Positions 27,395 through 35,666 of a stretch of 64,000 bases of DNA are shown in pieces. The notes below the pieces were generated by a model. That model worked only from the letters and a program-made list of their open reading frames with translations. It was not told the DNA's origin and made no database searches. Origin of the DNA: DATFDN01 sp963818725 (GTDB taxonomy: Bacteria > Pseudomonadota > Alphaproteobacteria > Acetobacterales > Acetobacteraceae); assembly GCA_963818725.1 (NCBI GenBank), contig CAWFTU010000001.1:992001-1056000 (forward strand), given 5' to 3'. The translations under genes were made by a program, and so were the position numbers. The stretch's first letter is position 1; every line of letters begins with the position of its first letter.

Positions 27395-27727
27395 CGAGGT
27401 CTCCTTTCGGTATGCCGGCCCGCAGCTTCATGCAGACCAGACCCGAAAATACCCTCAACCGTTCGACCTCGCGCTACCGCTTCTCCTACGGCGTAGCCGT
27501 TCAGTCCAAACCAATCTTCCGGAACGGTTCGGCTGACACCGACCGAGACCGCCGCGCAAACCGGTTTTCAGGTTTTATTTTATAGAGAGGGTTTTCGTTA
27601 AATAGGTGGCACGTCAGGCCCTTCCCTGCCATACAGGTAGGCCATTTCGTGCCACTGGCCGGTTGTCGACCAGGTCATTTTGTGCTCATGGGGTAGGTTG
27701 TTTCGTGCCTTGGGGCGCGCGCTTCAC
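27395..27727. repeat. Noncoding stretch with three short direct repeats
   Basis: No gene is seen. Between about 27630 and 27710 a motif close to GTAGG..ATTTCGTGCC occurs three times at roughly 35-40 bp spacing. Such spaced repeats are typical of IS21-type element ends, so this may be the terminus of a lost element. The AT-richer part at 27555-27600 may be the IS91 origin flank. Confidence 0.4.
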
Positions 27728-28306
27728 ATGTGGTCCGACGATTTGGCTTGGCTGGAGCTCAGCTATCCCGTTCCACAGGGGTGGGAAGGCTCCGCGGCCG
27801 CGGGCGCCGCGGAGGTGGAGCGAGCCTGCCTGCGCCGCCTGGAGGCGATACGGTGGCCCGAGGGCCCGGAATGCCCAAGGTGCGGGACGCGCGACGACGC
27901 GGCGGAATGGAGACACGCCCCGCGCGGCCTCGGCTGGCGCTGCCGCGGCTGCAAGGCCCGCTTCCACGTCCTGCAGGCCATCCCGCCGATGGCCGGCACC
28001 CACCACCCGGTCGCGGTGTGGTTCCGCGCCATCTATCTGATCGACAGCGCTCCGGCACTCAGCTCGATCGCGCTCGGCGAACGCCTCGGGCTTGAGCAAA
28101 AGGTCGCCTGGAAGCTCGGCCGGGCCGTCCGGCGGATGCGGGCCGAGTGTCCCGACCTCGTGCGGCGCATCGTGGGCGGGCCGGCAGCGGACAAGCCAAC
28201 GCGGCGGCGCGCCAGGAAGCCCGCCCCTGCGACCGCGCGCAAACCATCTCCCGGGGAGTCCGGGCCGCCGGTGACGCTGCCCGGCGCCTTTGACGCGGAC
28301 TGTTAG
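27728..28306 (+). CDS. Zinc-ribbon protein resembling the N-terminus of IS1595-type transposases
   Basis: The 192-residue product has a zinc ribbon (C-P-R-C-G ... C-R-G-C-K) followed by F-H-V-L-Q-A-I-P-P-M-A...V-W-F-R-A-I-Y-L-I-D-S...L-S-S-I-A-L-G-E-R-L-G-L-E-Q-K-V-A-W-K-L. This is the zinc ribbon plus helix-turn-helix of IS1595 transposases. The DDE domain is absent and the tail is a basic Ala/Pro/Lys-rich stretch. It may be a truncated transposase or a domesticated DNA-binding protein; the frame itself is clean. Confidence 0.55.
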   Translation: MWSDDLAWLELSYPVPQGWEGSAAAGAAEVERACLRRLEAIRWPEGPECPRCGTRDDAAEWRHAPRGLGWRCRGCKARFHVLQAIPPMAGTHHPVAVWFRAIYLIDSAPALSSIALGERLGLEQKVAWKLGRAVRRMRAECPDLVRRIVGGPAADKPTRRRARKPAPATARKPSPGESGPPVTLPGAFDADC

Positions 28307-28439
28307 GCTGCCGGCGGAGCGAGCCGGCGAACCTGCCCCGCGAGGCGGTCCGGGGACAGTGCCGGAACCGCCGGTATCCGGACCGTGCGCGTGATGTTTG
28401 GGGCGCCAGCAAGGGACCCCGAGACATAAAGGTGCCCCT

Positions 28440-28799
28440 TGCCGGCGCGCAAGCTGACCTTGGTGTCAAGGTGGGCAGCGCCTCCTTGAACGGCGCCAAA
28501 AGGGCGAGCAAGTCGAACTCCGACCCCCGCGGCTCGGCCCTACAGACTAGGTCACGGGCCTTCGCACTCTGCTTCCCGTCCGACAGCCGGCGGCTCTCCA
28601 TCTTCAGGCGCGGCTCAGCACCGGAGACCAGTTTTACGTGGAGCACCGCGTCGCGGCAGCCTGCCCCGCGGCCTCGCCGCAGTGCACCCAAGTTCCGACG
28701 CACGTCATCAGCATCCACGAGGGCGCCCGCCTCCGGCTGGTTCTCCAGCAAGCGGGAAATGTCCCCCGGATGCCGCAACTCGGGAATTCTTGCATAAAT
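28440..28799 (-). pseudogene. Downstream half of an unidentified gene split by IS1182
   Basis: Reading on the minus strand across the IS1182 copy, with one GCTC duplication removed, gives a continuous frame. The part beyond the IS begins I-Y-A-R-I-P-E-L-R-H-P-G-D-I-S-R-L-L-E-N-Q-P-E-A-G-A-L-V-D-A-D-D-V-R-R-N-L and runs to about 28440, where it becomes uncertain. I do not recognise the protein. Confidence 0.45.
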
Positions 28800-29702
28800 G
28801 CTCCAGACCGTGCGAAAACTCGCTGGGGCGGCAATGCTGGTGAAATCGGCAGTCGGAGGTGCACGCCGAGGTCCCGGTGAGCCGAACGGGCGATTTCAAG
28901 AAATCCCCGGTTCCACATCGTGGCTGCCGGCGATCCTGCCAGCCGGTCCGGGGAAACCCCGCCAGCAGCAGCCTTTCAGGCCGCCACCGCGGCCATCAGC
29001 TGCGCGAAGCCGACGATATTGAGCACCCGCCGGAGATTGTAGGCGAGCGCGGTCAGACTGAACTCGGCGCGGACCTTCTCCAGGCCACGCATCAGGAACG
29101 CGCCCTGGTTCATCCATTGCTTGATCGTGCCGAACGGATGCTCGACCGTCTCGCGACGGCGGTCGAGAACGCCTGGACGGTTCGCCAACCGGGCCTGCAT
29201 CCGGTCCAGGACCGCTTCGTTCTCCAGACGAGAGGCCGTGCGAAACTTGCCCGCCGTGCACTGCGAACGGATTGTGCAATCGTCGCACGCCAGCTTGTTG
29301 GCGTAGTTGATCTTCTTCAGCCCACGCAGGAGAGACGATGAATACGGATGAAGGCGTTGACCCGCTGGGCAAACATAGCTGTCGCTGTCTGCGTCGTAGC
29401 GGAACTCATCCTTGCGGAACAGGCCGGCCTTGACCGAGGGACCGCGCTGCGGACGCGGCACGTAGGGCACAATCCCGGCGTTCTCGCAGGCCTCAATGTC
29501 CTCAACCTTGAAGTAACCCTTGTCGGCCACGGCCTCGATTGTCTCGACACCGAGAACCTCCTTCGCCGGCGCCGCGGTCTGCGTCAGCAGCCCCATGTCG
29601 ACGACCTGGTTGCTGACCTGCTGCTCGACGATCAGCTTGTGCTTGGCATCCACCGCAACCTGGACGTTGTAGCCCACCGCGACATGCGTGTGCGCCGCCA
29701 TC

Positions 29703-29753
29703 CCCTCGTCTGGCTATTCCAGCGGCTTCGCCGCAGGAACCTTGGCCAGCCTC
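29703..29753 (-). repeat. 51-bp palindromic element (copy 5) in IS1182 copy 1
   Basis: It has the same sequence and site as the element at 54458-54508, on the minus strand. The order is outer segment, stem CTGGC/GCCAG, CAAGG, TTCC/GGAA, stem GCGGC/GCCGC and loop GAA. It follows GGGC of the transposase gene. It was carried along when this IS1182 transposed. Confidence 0.85.
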
Positions 29754-30186
29754 GCCCGGCTGTCGGGATCGGTCAGCGAGATCTGGTCCTCGCCGGTGCG
29801 ATCCAACTGCGCCAACATGTCCTGGCACCGCGTACGACGGGAGCGGATGGCGGCGATCTTCTCGGCCAGGTTGTCGACCCGCGAGCCACTTGTTGTGGTC
29901 TCGGCGGCATCGCTCTGGTCAAGACGCTGGAGGTAATCGTCGAGCTTGGCATCGGCCAATTCGATAAACCTGGTCAGCGAGGCGCGGGTGAAGTTGCGGT
30001 CCTTGTTGTTGACCGCCTTGATGCGGGTGCCATCCACCGCCAGCAGTTCCCGGCCGAACAGATCCAGCTGACGGCACAGCAGCACGAACTGCCGAAAGAC
30101 CGGGCGGAACGCTTTGCGGTTACCGCGGCGGAAATCGGCGATGGTCTTGTGGTCCGGCTTCAGGTGACGCAGCAGCCAAATGACTT

Positions 30187-31235
30187 CCCGCTTATCGGCC
30201 AATCGACCCGCTCTTGTACTTTGCAGCAGGGAAGCGCAAAGTCGCTCTGAACGCGGCGTCTCGGAGCAGAACGATGCGGGCAATCATGAAGGGGCTGACG
30301 GACGTTGAGTTCGAACAACTCTACGGGACGGAGGGTCAGTGTCTGGCGGCGTTGGTGGCGGCGCGCCAACGTGAAGGAATGCCTTGCCCGCGCTGCGCCA
30401 ATCTGAAGAGCTATGTCTACGGCCGCCGTGTCGGCTGCACGCGCTGCGGCCGACGTTGGTCGGTCACCGCGGGCACCGTGATGGCGGACACCAAGCTGTC
30501 TCTGACCACTTGGTTCCGCGCCATGCACCTGATGAGCAGCACCAAACAGGCGATCTCGGCGGTCGAGCTCGGCCGCAGGCTGGGCCTGGGCTATGAGACG
30601 GCCTGGTATCTGCACAAGCGGCTCCGCCACGCCATGACCGAGCGGACGGAGCGCTATTCGCTCGGGGGCGCGAGCGACGACGATGCCGCGCCGCCGGTAG
30701 TGGAGGCGGATGACGTGTATCTGGGAGGTGAAAGGAACCAAGGCAGCGGAACCGAAGGCAAGACCTGCGTCATCGTCGCCTGCGAGCGGCATGCGGACGG
30801 GCGCATGGGCCATGTCGCGATGCGCGCGGTCAGCGCCTTCTCCAGCGAGGCGGTGGCCGCGTTCCGCGATGCCCACATCGCCGCGCCGGCGCGACTGTGC
30901 ACACGGACGGCTTGCGGGCGTTCAACGCCTTCGGTGAAGCCGGGCGGACGCATGTCGCCACCGTCACCGGCGGCGGGCGTCCGGAGCGCGAGCGCAGCGC
31001 CCCGTTCTTCACCGTCAACACCCTGGTCGCCAATCTCGGTACCGCGCTCAAGGCCACCCACAAGCGGCTCTCCCCCAAGCATCTGCCCGACTATCTCGGC
31101 GCCTTCTGCTGGACCACCAACCGGCGCCGCAACATGCGAGGCATGGTCAACGCGCTTTGCCGTGCCGTCGCTGCGTCGTCCCGTCTGACCCACAAAGGCG
31201 TCTACCCGTGACGGGTCGATTGGCCGATAAGCGGG
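30187..31235 (+). mobile_element. IS1595-family element, copy 1
   Basis: The inverted ends begin CCCGCTTATCGGCCAATCG on both sides. The duplication AAATGACTT is at 30178-30186 and 31236-31244. It is 1049 bp, 2 bp longer than the otherwise almost identical copy at 38253-39299. It is inserted in the IS1182 transposase. Confidence 0.9.
30274..31211 (+). pseudogene. IS1595-family transposase, copy 1, frameshifted
   Basis: The frame from ATG 30274 carries the zinc ribbon (C-P-R-C-A-N ... C-T-R-C-G-R) and the first catalytic part V-E-A-D-D-V-Y-L-G-G. A 2-bp insertion near 30885 (an extra GC after A-H-I-A-A) shifts the frame. The rest (H-T-D-G-L-R-A-F-N to G-V-Y-P) continues from about 30897 to 31211. 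The second copy lacks this insertion, so this copy is inactive. Confidence 0.9.
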
Positions 31236-31585
31236 AAATGACTTCGATGTTGCGATGGGTCTCGGCTTCCAGACGGCGACTGGATCGGACGCGGTTCAGA
31301 TAACCGTAGATGTAGAGCTTCAACAGATCGGCGGGCGCATAGCCCGGCCGGCCGGTTCGCTGGGCGGAGACGCGGATAAAGCCCGCTGCGGTCAGATCCA
31401 ATCCATCAACGAAGGCTTCAATGAACCGGACGGGGTTCTCGGGGCCGACGTAATCATCGAGCAATTCTGGAAGCAGCAGCGTCTGGGATCGGTCGTGACC
31501 GGCGATGTGCGTCATGACCCCGAGTCTAACGCATCTTGCGTCGAGCCGGAATCCGTTGCGGCACAGATTTCACACGGTCTGGCTC

Positions 31586-31747
31586 GTGCGCGCATCACTG
31601 AATATGTGGAACGTGTGGTCTCGCGCCAATTGGCACGGTGCTGAGGGCAGCAGGCCCAGCAAGCGCAGCAGGGGAGGCAGCTGCTCCCGCGTGAACGACA
31701 GTTCAATTCCCGCGAAGTGCGGCGCCTCGCCACGTTGTTGCACGGAT
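31586..31747 (-). pseudogene. Upstream half of the gene split by IS1182
   Basis: On the minus strand from a GTG at about 31747 the frame reads V-Q-Q-R-G-E-A-P-H-F-A-G-I-E-L-S-F-T-R-E-Q-L-P-P-L-L...H-T-F-H-I-F-S-D-A-R-T-S and runs into the IS1182. It continues beyond the IS at 28799. The protein is not recognised. The likely true start is uncertain because IS5 DNA begins close upstream. Confidence 0.4.
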
Positions 31748-31936
31748 CCGGCCGGTGGCGCTCGGGGCCGGGCCGGAGTAGCAGGGCGGCCCTCCTCCTG
31801 ACCCCCGGGTGCCCGCCTTGCCGTTCAAGCTGAACCAAGATCGCCGCCACCACATCCCCAGGCAGAAGCGCAAGGTCGTCAACTGGCGCGACTACGACGC
31901 CAGCCTGCGCCGGCGCGGCAGCCTCACGGTCTGGTT

Positions 31937-34528
31937 GTGCGTCCAGCGAAGGCTGGCATGTTCAGCAGGGGACAAACCTGCCGGGGTAGAAGTCAGAGCC
32001 CCGTAGTTCGGATAGCGGAGGAGATGGCAACAAAACCTTCGAAGCCTATCGACAAGACCTCCTCAGGGGAGGTTACGAGTCACTGGGCCGTAACAACGGT
32101 GAACGCATTGTGGCCTCGAAAAGCAGCATTCCCGAGGGCCGAGCCCACAACCAGAGGGCGAAGGCCGCATGAGCAGCCGAAATCTGACCGACACGGTTGT
32201 TCACCTCGGCGGGGTGGAAGCGGCGGCACGGTGACAAGGACATGCTGAGCAACTGGAGAAGCCCGCTCGCCCCGGCGCGAAACCGTCGGAGCAAGGGAGG
32301 TCGTATAACCGGCGGAACCGGGAAATCGACCGAAGGCGAGAGGGTGGCGGACGGGTTCGTAGTAGCTATGAAGTGGCGTAATGGCCATGGAGCGAAGGGG
32401 CCCTGCCATTTGCAACGCCTCCAAACCGAGGGAAGGCAAGGACGAGATGACAAAGGCGTCCATTGATTTGCAGGACCTGAGGCGGAGGATATACGTCAAG
32501 GCGAAGGCTGAACCGTCCTGGCGGTTCTGGGGGCTTTACGTCCACGTCTGCAAGATCGAGACTCTACGCGCAGCGTATGAGATGGCCAGACAAAACGATG
32601 GGGCGCCGGGCGTTGACGGCGTCACCTTCGCGGCCATCGAGGCGCAAGGGGTGGAGGCTCTGCTCGAGCAGCTCCGGGACGAGCTGACCAATCGCACCTA
32701 CACACCACTTCCGGCTCGCAAGCACGAGAGACCGAAGGACGGGGGCAAGGTCCGCGTCCTGTCGATCCCGGCGATTCGGGACAGGGTGGTGCAAGGGGCG
32801 CTGAAACTCATCCTCGAACCTGTCTTCGAGGCGGATTTCCAACCGGGTTCGTTTGGCTATCGGCCCAAGCGGACAGCCCATGACGCGATCAAGCGAGTGG
32901 CTGAAGCCATCGTCCAACGGAAGACGCGGGTCCACGATCTGGATCTGCGCGCCTACTTCGACAATGTCCGGCATGACCGGCTGCTGGCGAAAGTGGCGCA
33001 GCGGATTGATGATGGGGACATCCTGCATCTCCTGAAGGTCACGCTGAAGGCCTCTGGCAAGAGGGGCGTTCCACAGGGCGGGGTCATCTCGCCCTTGCTC
33101 AGCAACCTCTACCTCAACGAGGTGGACAAGATGCTGGAGCGGGCGCGGGAGGTCACCCGCAAGGGCAAGTACACCCATGTCGAATACGCGAGGTTTGCGG
33201 ACGACCTGGTGGTCTTGATCGACGCCCATAGGCGGCATGACTGGCTGCTTGGAGCGGTGAACAAGCGACTGCGGGAAGAATTCGCCAAGCTGCAGGTGGA
33301 GATCAATGATGAGAAGAGCCGCATGGCCGATCTTGAGCGAGGCGAGAGCTTCGGGTTTCTGGGCTTCGACTTCCGTTATCTGCGCAGCCTACGTGGCGCA
33401 TGGCGGCCGCATTACACGCCCAAGCTGAAGAAGCGAACGGCGCTGATGCGAGAGCTCAAGGCGGTGTTTTGCCGATACCGCTCGCAACCGATTGAGCAGG
33501 TGATCAGCCTGATCAATCCGGTGCTGCGGGGATGGGTGAACTACTTTGCGGTGGGGCACTCCAGCAAGTGCTTCAACATCATCAAAGATTGGGTGGAGAA
33601 GAAGGTCAGGCGCCATCTGGCGCGGGCTCAGAAGCGAAAGGGCTTCGGCTGGGAGCGGTGGAGTTGGCAGTGTCTGTATGGCACGCTCAAGCTATTTGGT
33701 GGCTACCGGGTGCAATACGGCGGGCCGACAGTCATCCCAGCAGGATAGGTCCCATAAGCCTTGAGATGAAGCAGATGGGGGAGCGCAGTGCGGGAAATCG
33801 TGCGCCGCGAAAACGGCGAGTCGAATCCTCGTTCCAGACGAGGGAAGCCGGGAGAGGTGCTTCCGGGTCAACCGTCTCACCCGATGGCGAAAGCCTATGG
33901 GGACAAGAGCATGACGGTGAAGCGGGGGTTCGGGCGAACGTGCCAGACCCAATGCCCCGCAAGGCCCGCGCGATATGGTCAAGGATGGATTGCTTGAACC
34001 CCAGTCACCAGCGATGGAAACGCACATCCCGCGCCACGGCATGTAAGGGCGCGGTCGGCAGGATAGGGCGGTTTCGCTTTCGCCGCCCAAAACTCCCCCT
34101 GCCGAGCGACGGCCAACGAGGCCGTTCAAGGGGACGAACAGGGGACCTACGTCGCGCTATCACGTTCGACTCGCACGGACACGGGATCGCCTACGGGCCG
34201 CGAGGCCTATGGCGACGGAGCGGTCGTAGTAGTCCGAGGGCGGGAAAGCCGTCCACATGGCGAAGGGCCGCAAGTGTTCGACGGACGGATGCAGAGGTAG
34301 CCGAAATGGCAACAGCCGAAAGCAACCCGACCGTCAAGGAGCACTGGAAAGCCGGATGACACTGAAAGGGTCACGTCCGGTTTGGGGAGAGGGCGCCGGA
34401 AAAGTGCCGGACCGGCAACTCGCCGACGCCCTACTCTACCGCACGCTGCGTTCGATGTGGCGGGGGCTGGAGACGTGGCTCGGTCGAAATGCTTCGACCG
34501 CAGACGGCGCGCCAGTCCTCGACCCTAC
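31937..34528 (+). mobile_element. Group II intron inserted in an IS5 transposase gene
   Basis: The 5' end is GTGCG, the consensus for group II introns. The intron encodes a reverse transcriptase/maturase. A domain V-like hairpin (AGCCGGATGACAC, GAAA-type loop, then GTCACGTCCGGTT) lies at about 34352-34388. The exon sequence rejoins in frame only if the 3' end is C34528 (ending CCCTAC). A conventional domain VI end (CTACTCTAC) occurs at about 34438, some 90 bp earlier. The intron therefore seems to have a 3' extension. Confidence 0.8.
32447..33748 (+). CDS. ltrA: Group II intron reverse transcriptase/maturase
   Basis: The 433-residue protein starts at ATG 32447 after AAGGACGAG. The RT domain shows Q-G-G-V-I-S-P-L-L-S-N at 210-220 and the catalytic F-A-D-D at 250-253 (the usual Tyr is Phe, common in bacterial introns). 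The maturase domain X follows (P-V-L-R-G-W-V-N-Y-F-A-V-G-H-S-S). No C-terminal HNH endonuclease is present, so retrohoming would rely on replication-fork or ssDNA targets. The frame is intact, so the protein could still act on this or other introns. Confidence 0.93.
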   Translation: MTKASIDLQDLRRRIYVKAKAEPSWRFWGLYVHVCKIETLRAAYEMARQNDGAPGVDGVTFAAIEAQGVEALLEQLRDELTNRTYTPLPARKHERPKDGGKVRVLSIPAIRDRVVQGALKLILEPVFEADFQPGSFGYRPKRTAHDAIKRVAEAIVQRKTRVHDLDLRAYFDNVRHDRLLAKVAQRIDDGDILHLLKVTLKASGKRGVPQGGVISPLLSNLYLNEVDKMLERAREVTRKGKYTHVEYARFADDLVVLIDAHRRHDWLLGAVNKRLREEFAKLQVEINDEKSRMADLERGESFGFLGFDFRYLRSLRGAWRPHYTPKLKKRTALMRELKAVFCRYRSQPIEQVISLINPVLRGWVNYFAVGHSSKCFNIIKDWVEKKVRRHLARAQKRKGFGWERWSWQCLYGTLKLFGGYRVQYGGPTVIPAG

Positions 34529-35237
34529 CACCGAGGAGGCGATCGAGGGCTGGCGGGCGGCGCCGCGCACGGGCCGGGGCGGACAGCCCGAGTATTCCGA
34601 CCTGGCGATCCTGACGGCGCTGACGCTCAAGGCCGTGTTCCGCCTCGCCTACCGGCAGACCGAAGGGCTGATCGGCTCGGTCATCGGCCTGCTCGGGCTC
34701 GAGCTTGCCGTGCCGGACCACTCGACCCTGTGCCGCCGGGCCGAGACGCTGGAGGTGCCGCGGCCGAAGCCGCGCGGCGCGGGGGCGAGGGCGGAGGCGG
34801 GCGACAGCGACGACGCCGGCGGTGGTGCCGAGCCCCTGCGTCTGCTGATCGACAGCACGGGACTGAAGCTGATCGGCGCGGGGGAGTGGCTGGTCGAGAA
34901 ACACGGCACGCAGCGGCGCCGGTCGTGGCGGAAGCTGCATCTCGGCGTGGACGCCCGGACCGGGCGGATCGTGGCCGCCACGCTGACCGACCGCGACGAG
35001 GACGCCGCCGCCCAGCTCGGCCCCTTGCTTGACCAAGTCGCGGAGCCGGTCGCCTCGTTCACAGCGGACGGCGCCTACGACCAGGAAAGCGTTTACGCCG
35101 ACGTGGCCGAGCGCCACCCCGAGGCGGAGGTCGTCGTGCCCCCGCGCTCGACGGCGGTGCCCAGCGCCATGGCCGCGACCGCGCCGACGCGGCGGGACCG
35201 CCACCTCCGGCTCATCGCCGAGAAGGGGCGCATGGGC

Positions 35238-35287
35238 GGAGCAGCCGAAGGTTCCGCGCGCGCAGCGCGTGGAATGGCTGCGGAGGG
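35238..35287 (+). repeat. 50-bp palindromic element (copy 1) in IS5 transposase
   Basis: The order is GGAG, stem CAGCC, GAAGG, TTCC, GCGCGC, loop GCA, GCGCGT, GGAA, T, stem GGCTG, CGGAGGG. It interrupts M-G...W-Q-K-A-T-G-Y-N of the transposase directly after GGGC. Its exact length comes from the resumption of the protein at 35288. Confidence 0.85.
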
Positions 35288-35369
35288 TGGCAAAAAGCGA
35301 CGGGGTACAACGCCCGCGCCCGGGCCGAGGCGGCGGTCGCGCGCTGGAAACAGGTGATCGGAGACGGGC

Positions 35370-35419
35370 GGAGCCGACCAAGGTTCCGCGTGCGCAGCAC
35401 GTGGAATGTCGGCGGAGGG
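35370..35419 (+). repeat. 50-bp palindromic element (copy 2) in IS5 transposase
   Basis: It has the same architecture as copy 1 but different stems that still pair: CCGAC with GTCGG and CGTGC with GCACG. The conserved AAGG-TTCC, GCA, GGAA-T and CGGAGGG parts are unchanged. It follows GGGC and interrupts G-D-G...L-R-S-R-K-D of the transposase. Confidence 0.85.
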
Positions 35420-35666
35420 TGCGCTCGCGCAAGGACGAGCGCCGGGCGACCGAGGTGGACGTCGGCGTCTATGCGCTCAACCGCATGCTGGAGCTGGGAC
35501 GCCCGATCTCTGTGCGCATCGCCTGATCCCAGATGGGGTTGGGGCGAGTGCGTCTGAACTCCGGGTCCATGCAACACGCCGGCGGCCCCAGGGTACTTTC
35601 CGACGCAGTGAAGACGTGGTGCTGGGGAGTTGTGCCTGGTGCTGACTTAAGCAGAGGATAGATCAC

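Larger units (their letters stand above)
28976..31515 (-). pseudogene. IS1182-family transposase, copy 1, interrupted twice
   Basis: The gene starts at ATG 31515 (M-T-H-I-A-G-H-D-R-S-Q-T-L-L-L-P-E) and is cut after A-E-T-H-R-N-I-E-V-I by the IS1595. It resumes at about 30180 (W-L-L-R-H-L-K-P-D-H-K-T-I-A-D-F-R-R-G-N) and is cut again after D-P-D-S-R-A by the 51-bp palindrome with an in-frame stop. The last part (28976-29701, from M-A-A-H-T-H-V-A-V-G-Y-N-V-Q) includes the Cys cluster and V-E-H-P-F-G-T-I-K-Q-W with the catalytic E. This copy cannot make a full transposase. Confidence 0.9.
28804..31581 (-). mobile_element. IS1182-family element, copy 1 (carries an IS1595 and a hairpin element)
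   Basis: The inverted ends begin CAGACCGTG (28804 and, reversed, 31581). The 4-bp duplication GCTC is at 28800-28803 and 31582-31585. The element is nearly identical to the copy at 53688-55407, in the opposite orientation. It contains an IS1595 insertion (30187-31235) and a 51-bp palindromic element (29703-29753). Confidence 0.9.
31809..35526 (+). pseudogene. IS5-family transposase split by a group II intron and two palindromic elements
   Basis: The N-terminus (GTG 31809: L-P-F-K-L-N-Q-D-R-R-H-H-I-P...S-L-T-V-W) is cut at 31936 and resumes at 34529 with T-E-E-A-I-E-G-W-R-A-A-P-R-T-G-R-G-G-Q. Joining the two exons gives a perfect W-F-T-E-E-A. The catalytic core follows: D in L-L-I-D-S-T-G-L, D in F-T-A-D-G-A-Y-D. 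Two 50-bp palindromes at 35238 and 35370 then shift the frame twice. The natural ending D-V-G-V-Y-A-L-N-R-M-L-E-L-G-R-P is therefore read in a third frame. Even correct splicing would not restore this gene. Confidence 0.88.

Noticed and set aside
27630..27710. Short spaced repeats considered as a CRISPR array
   Set aside because: Only three imperfect copies, with no uniform repeat length and no cas genes. IS-end repeats are a better explanation.
33788..33860. A tRNA-like segment (GAGTCGAATCC) after the maturase gene
   Set aside because: No acceptor or anticodon stem can be formed. The similarity is limited to a T-loop-like word.
35029..35526. An open frame whose N-terminus precedes the palindromes in the IS5 gene
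   Set aside because: Its first half is a shadow frame. Only its last approximately 35 codons are genuine transposase, displaced by the two 50-bp insertions.
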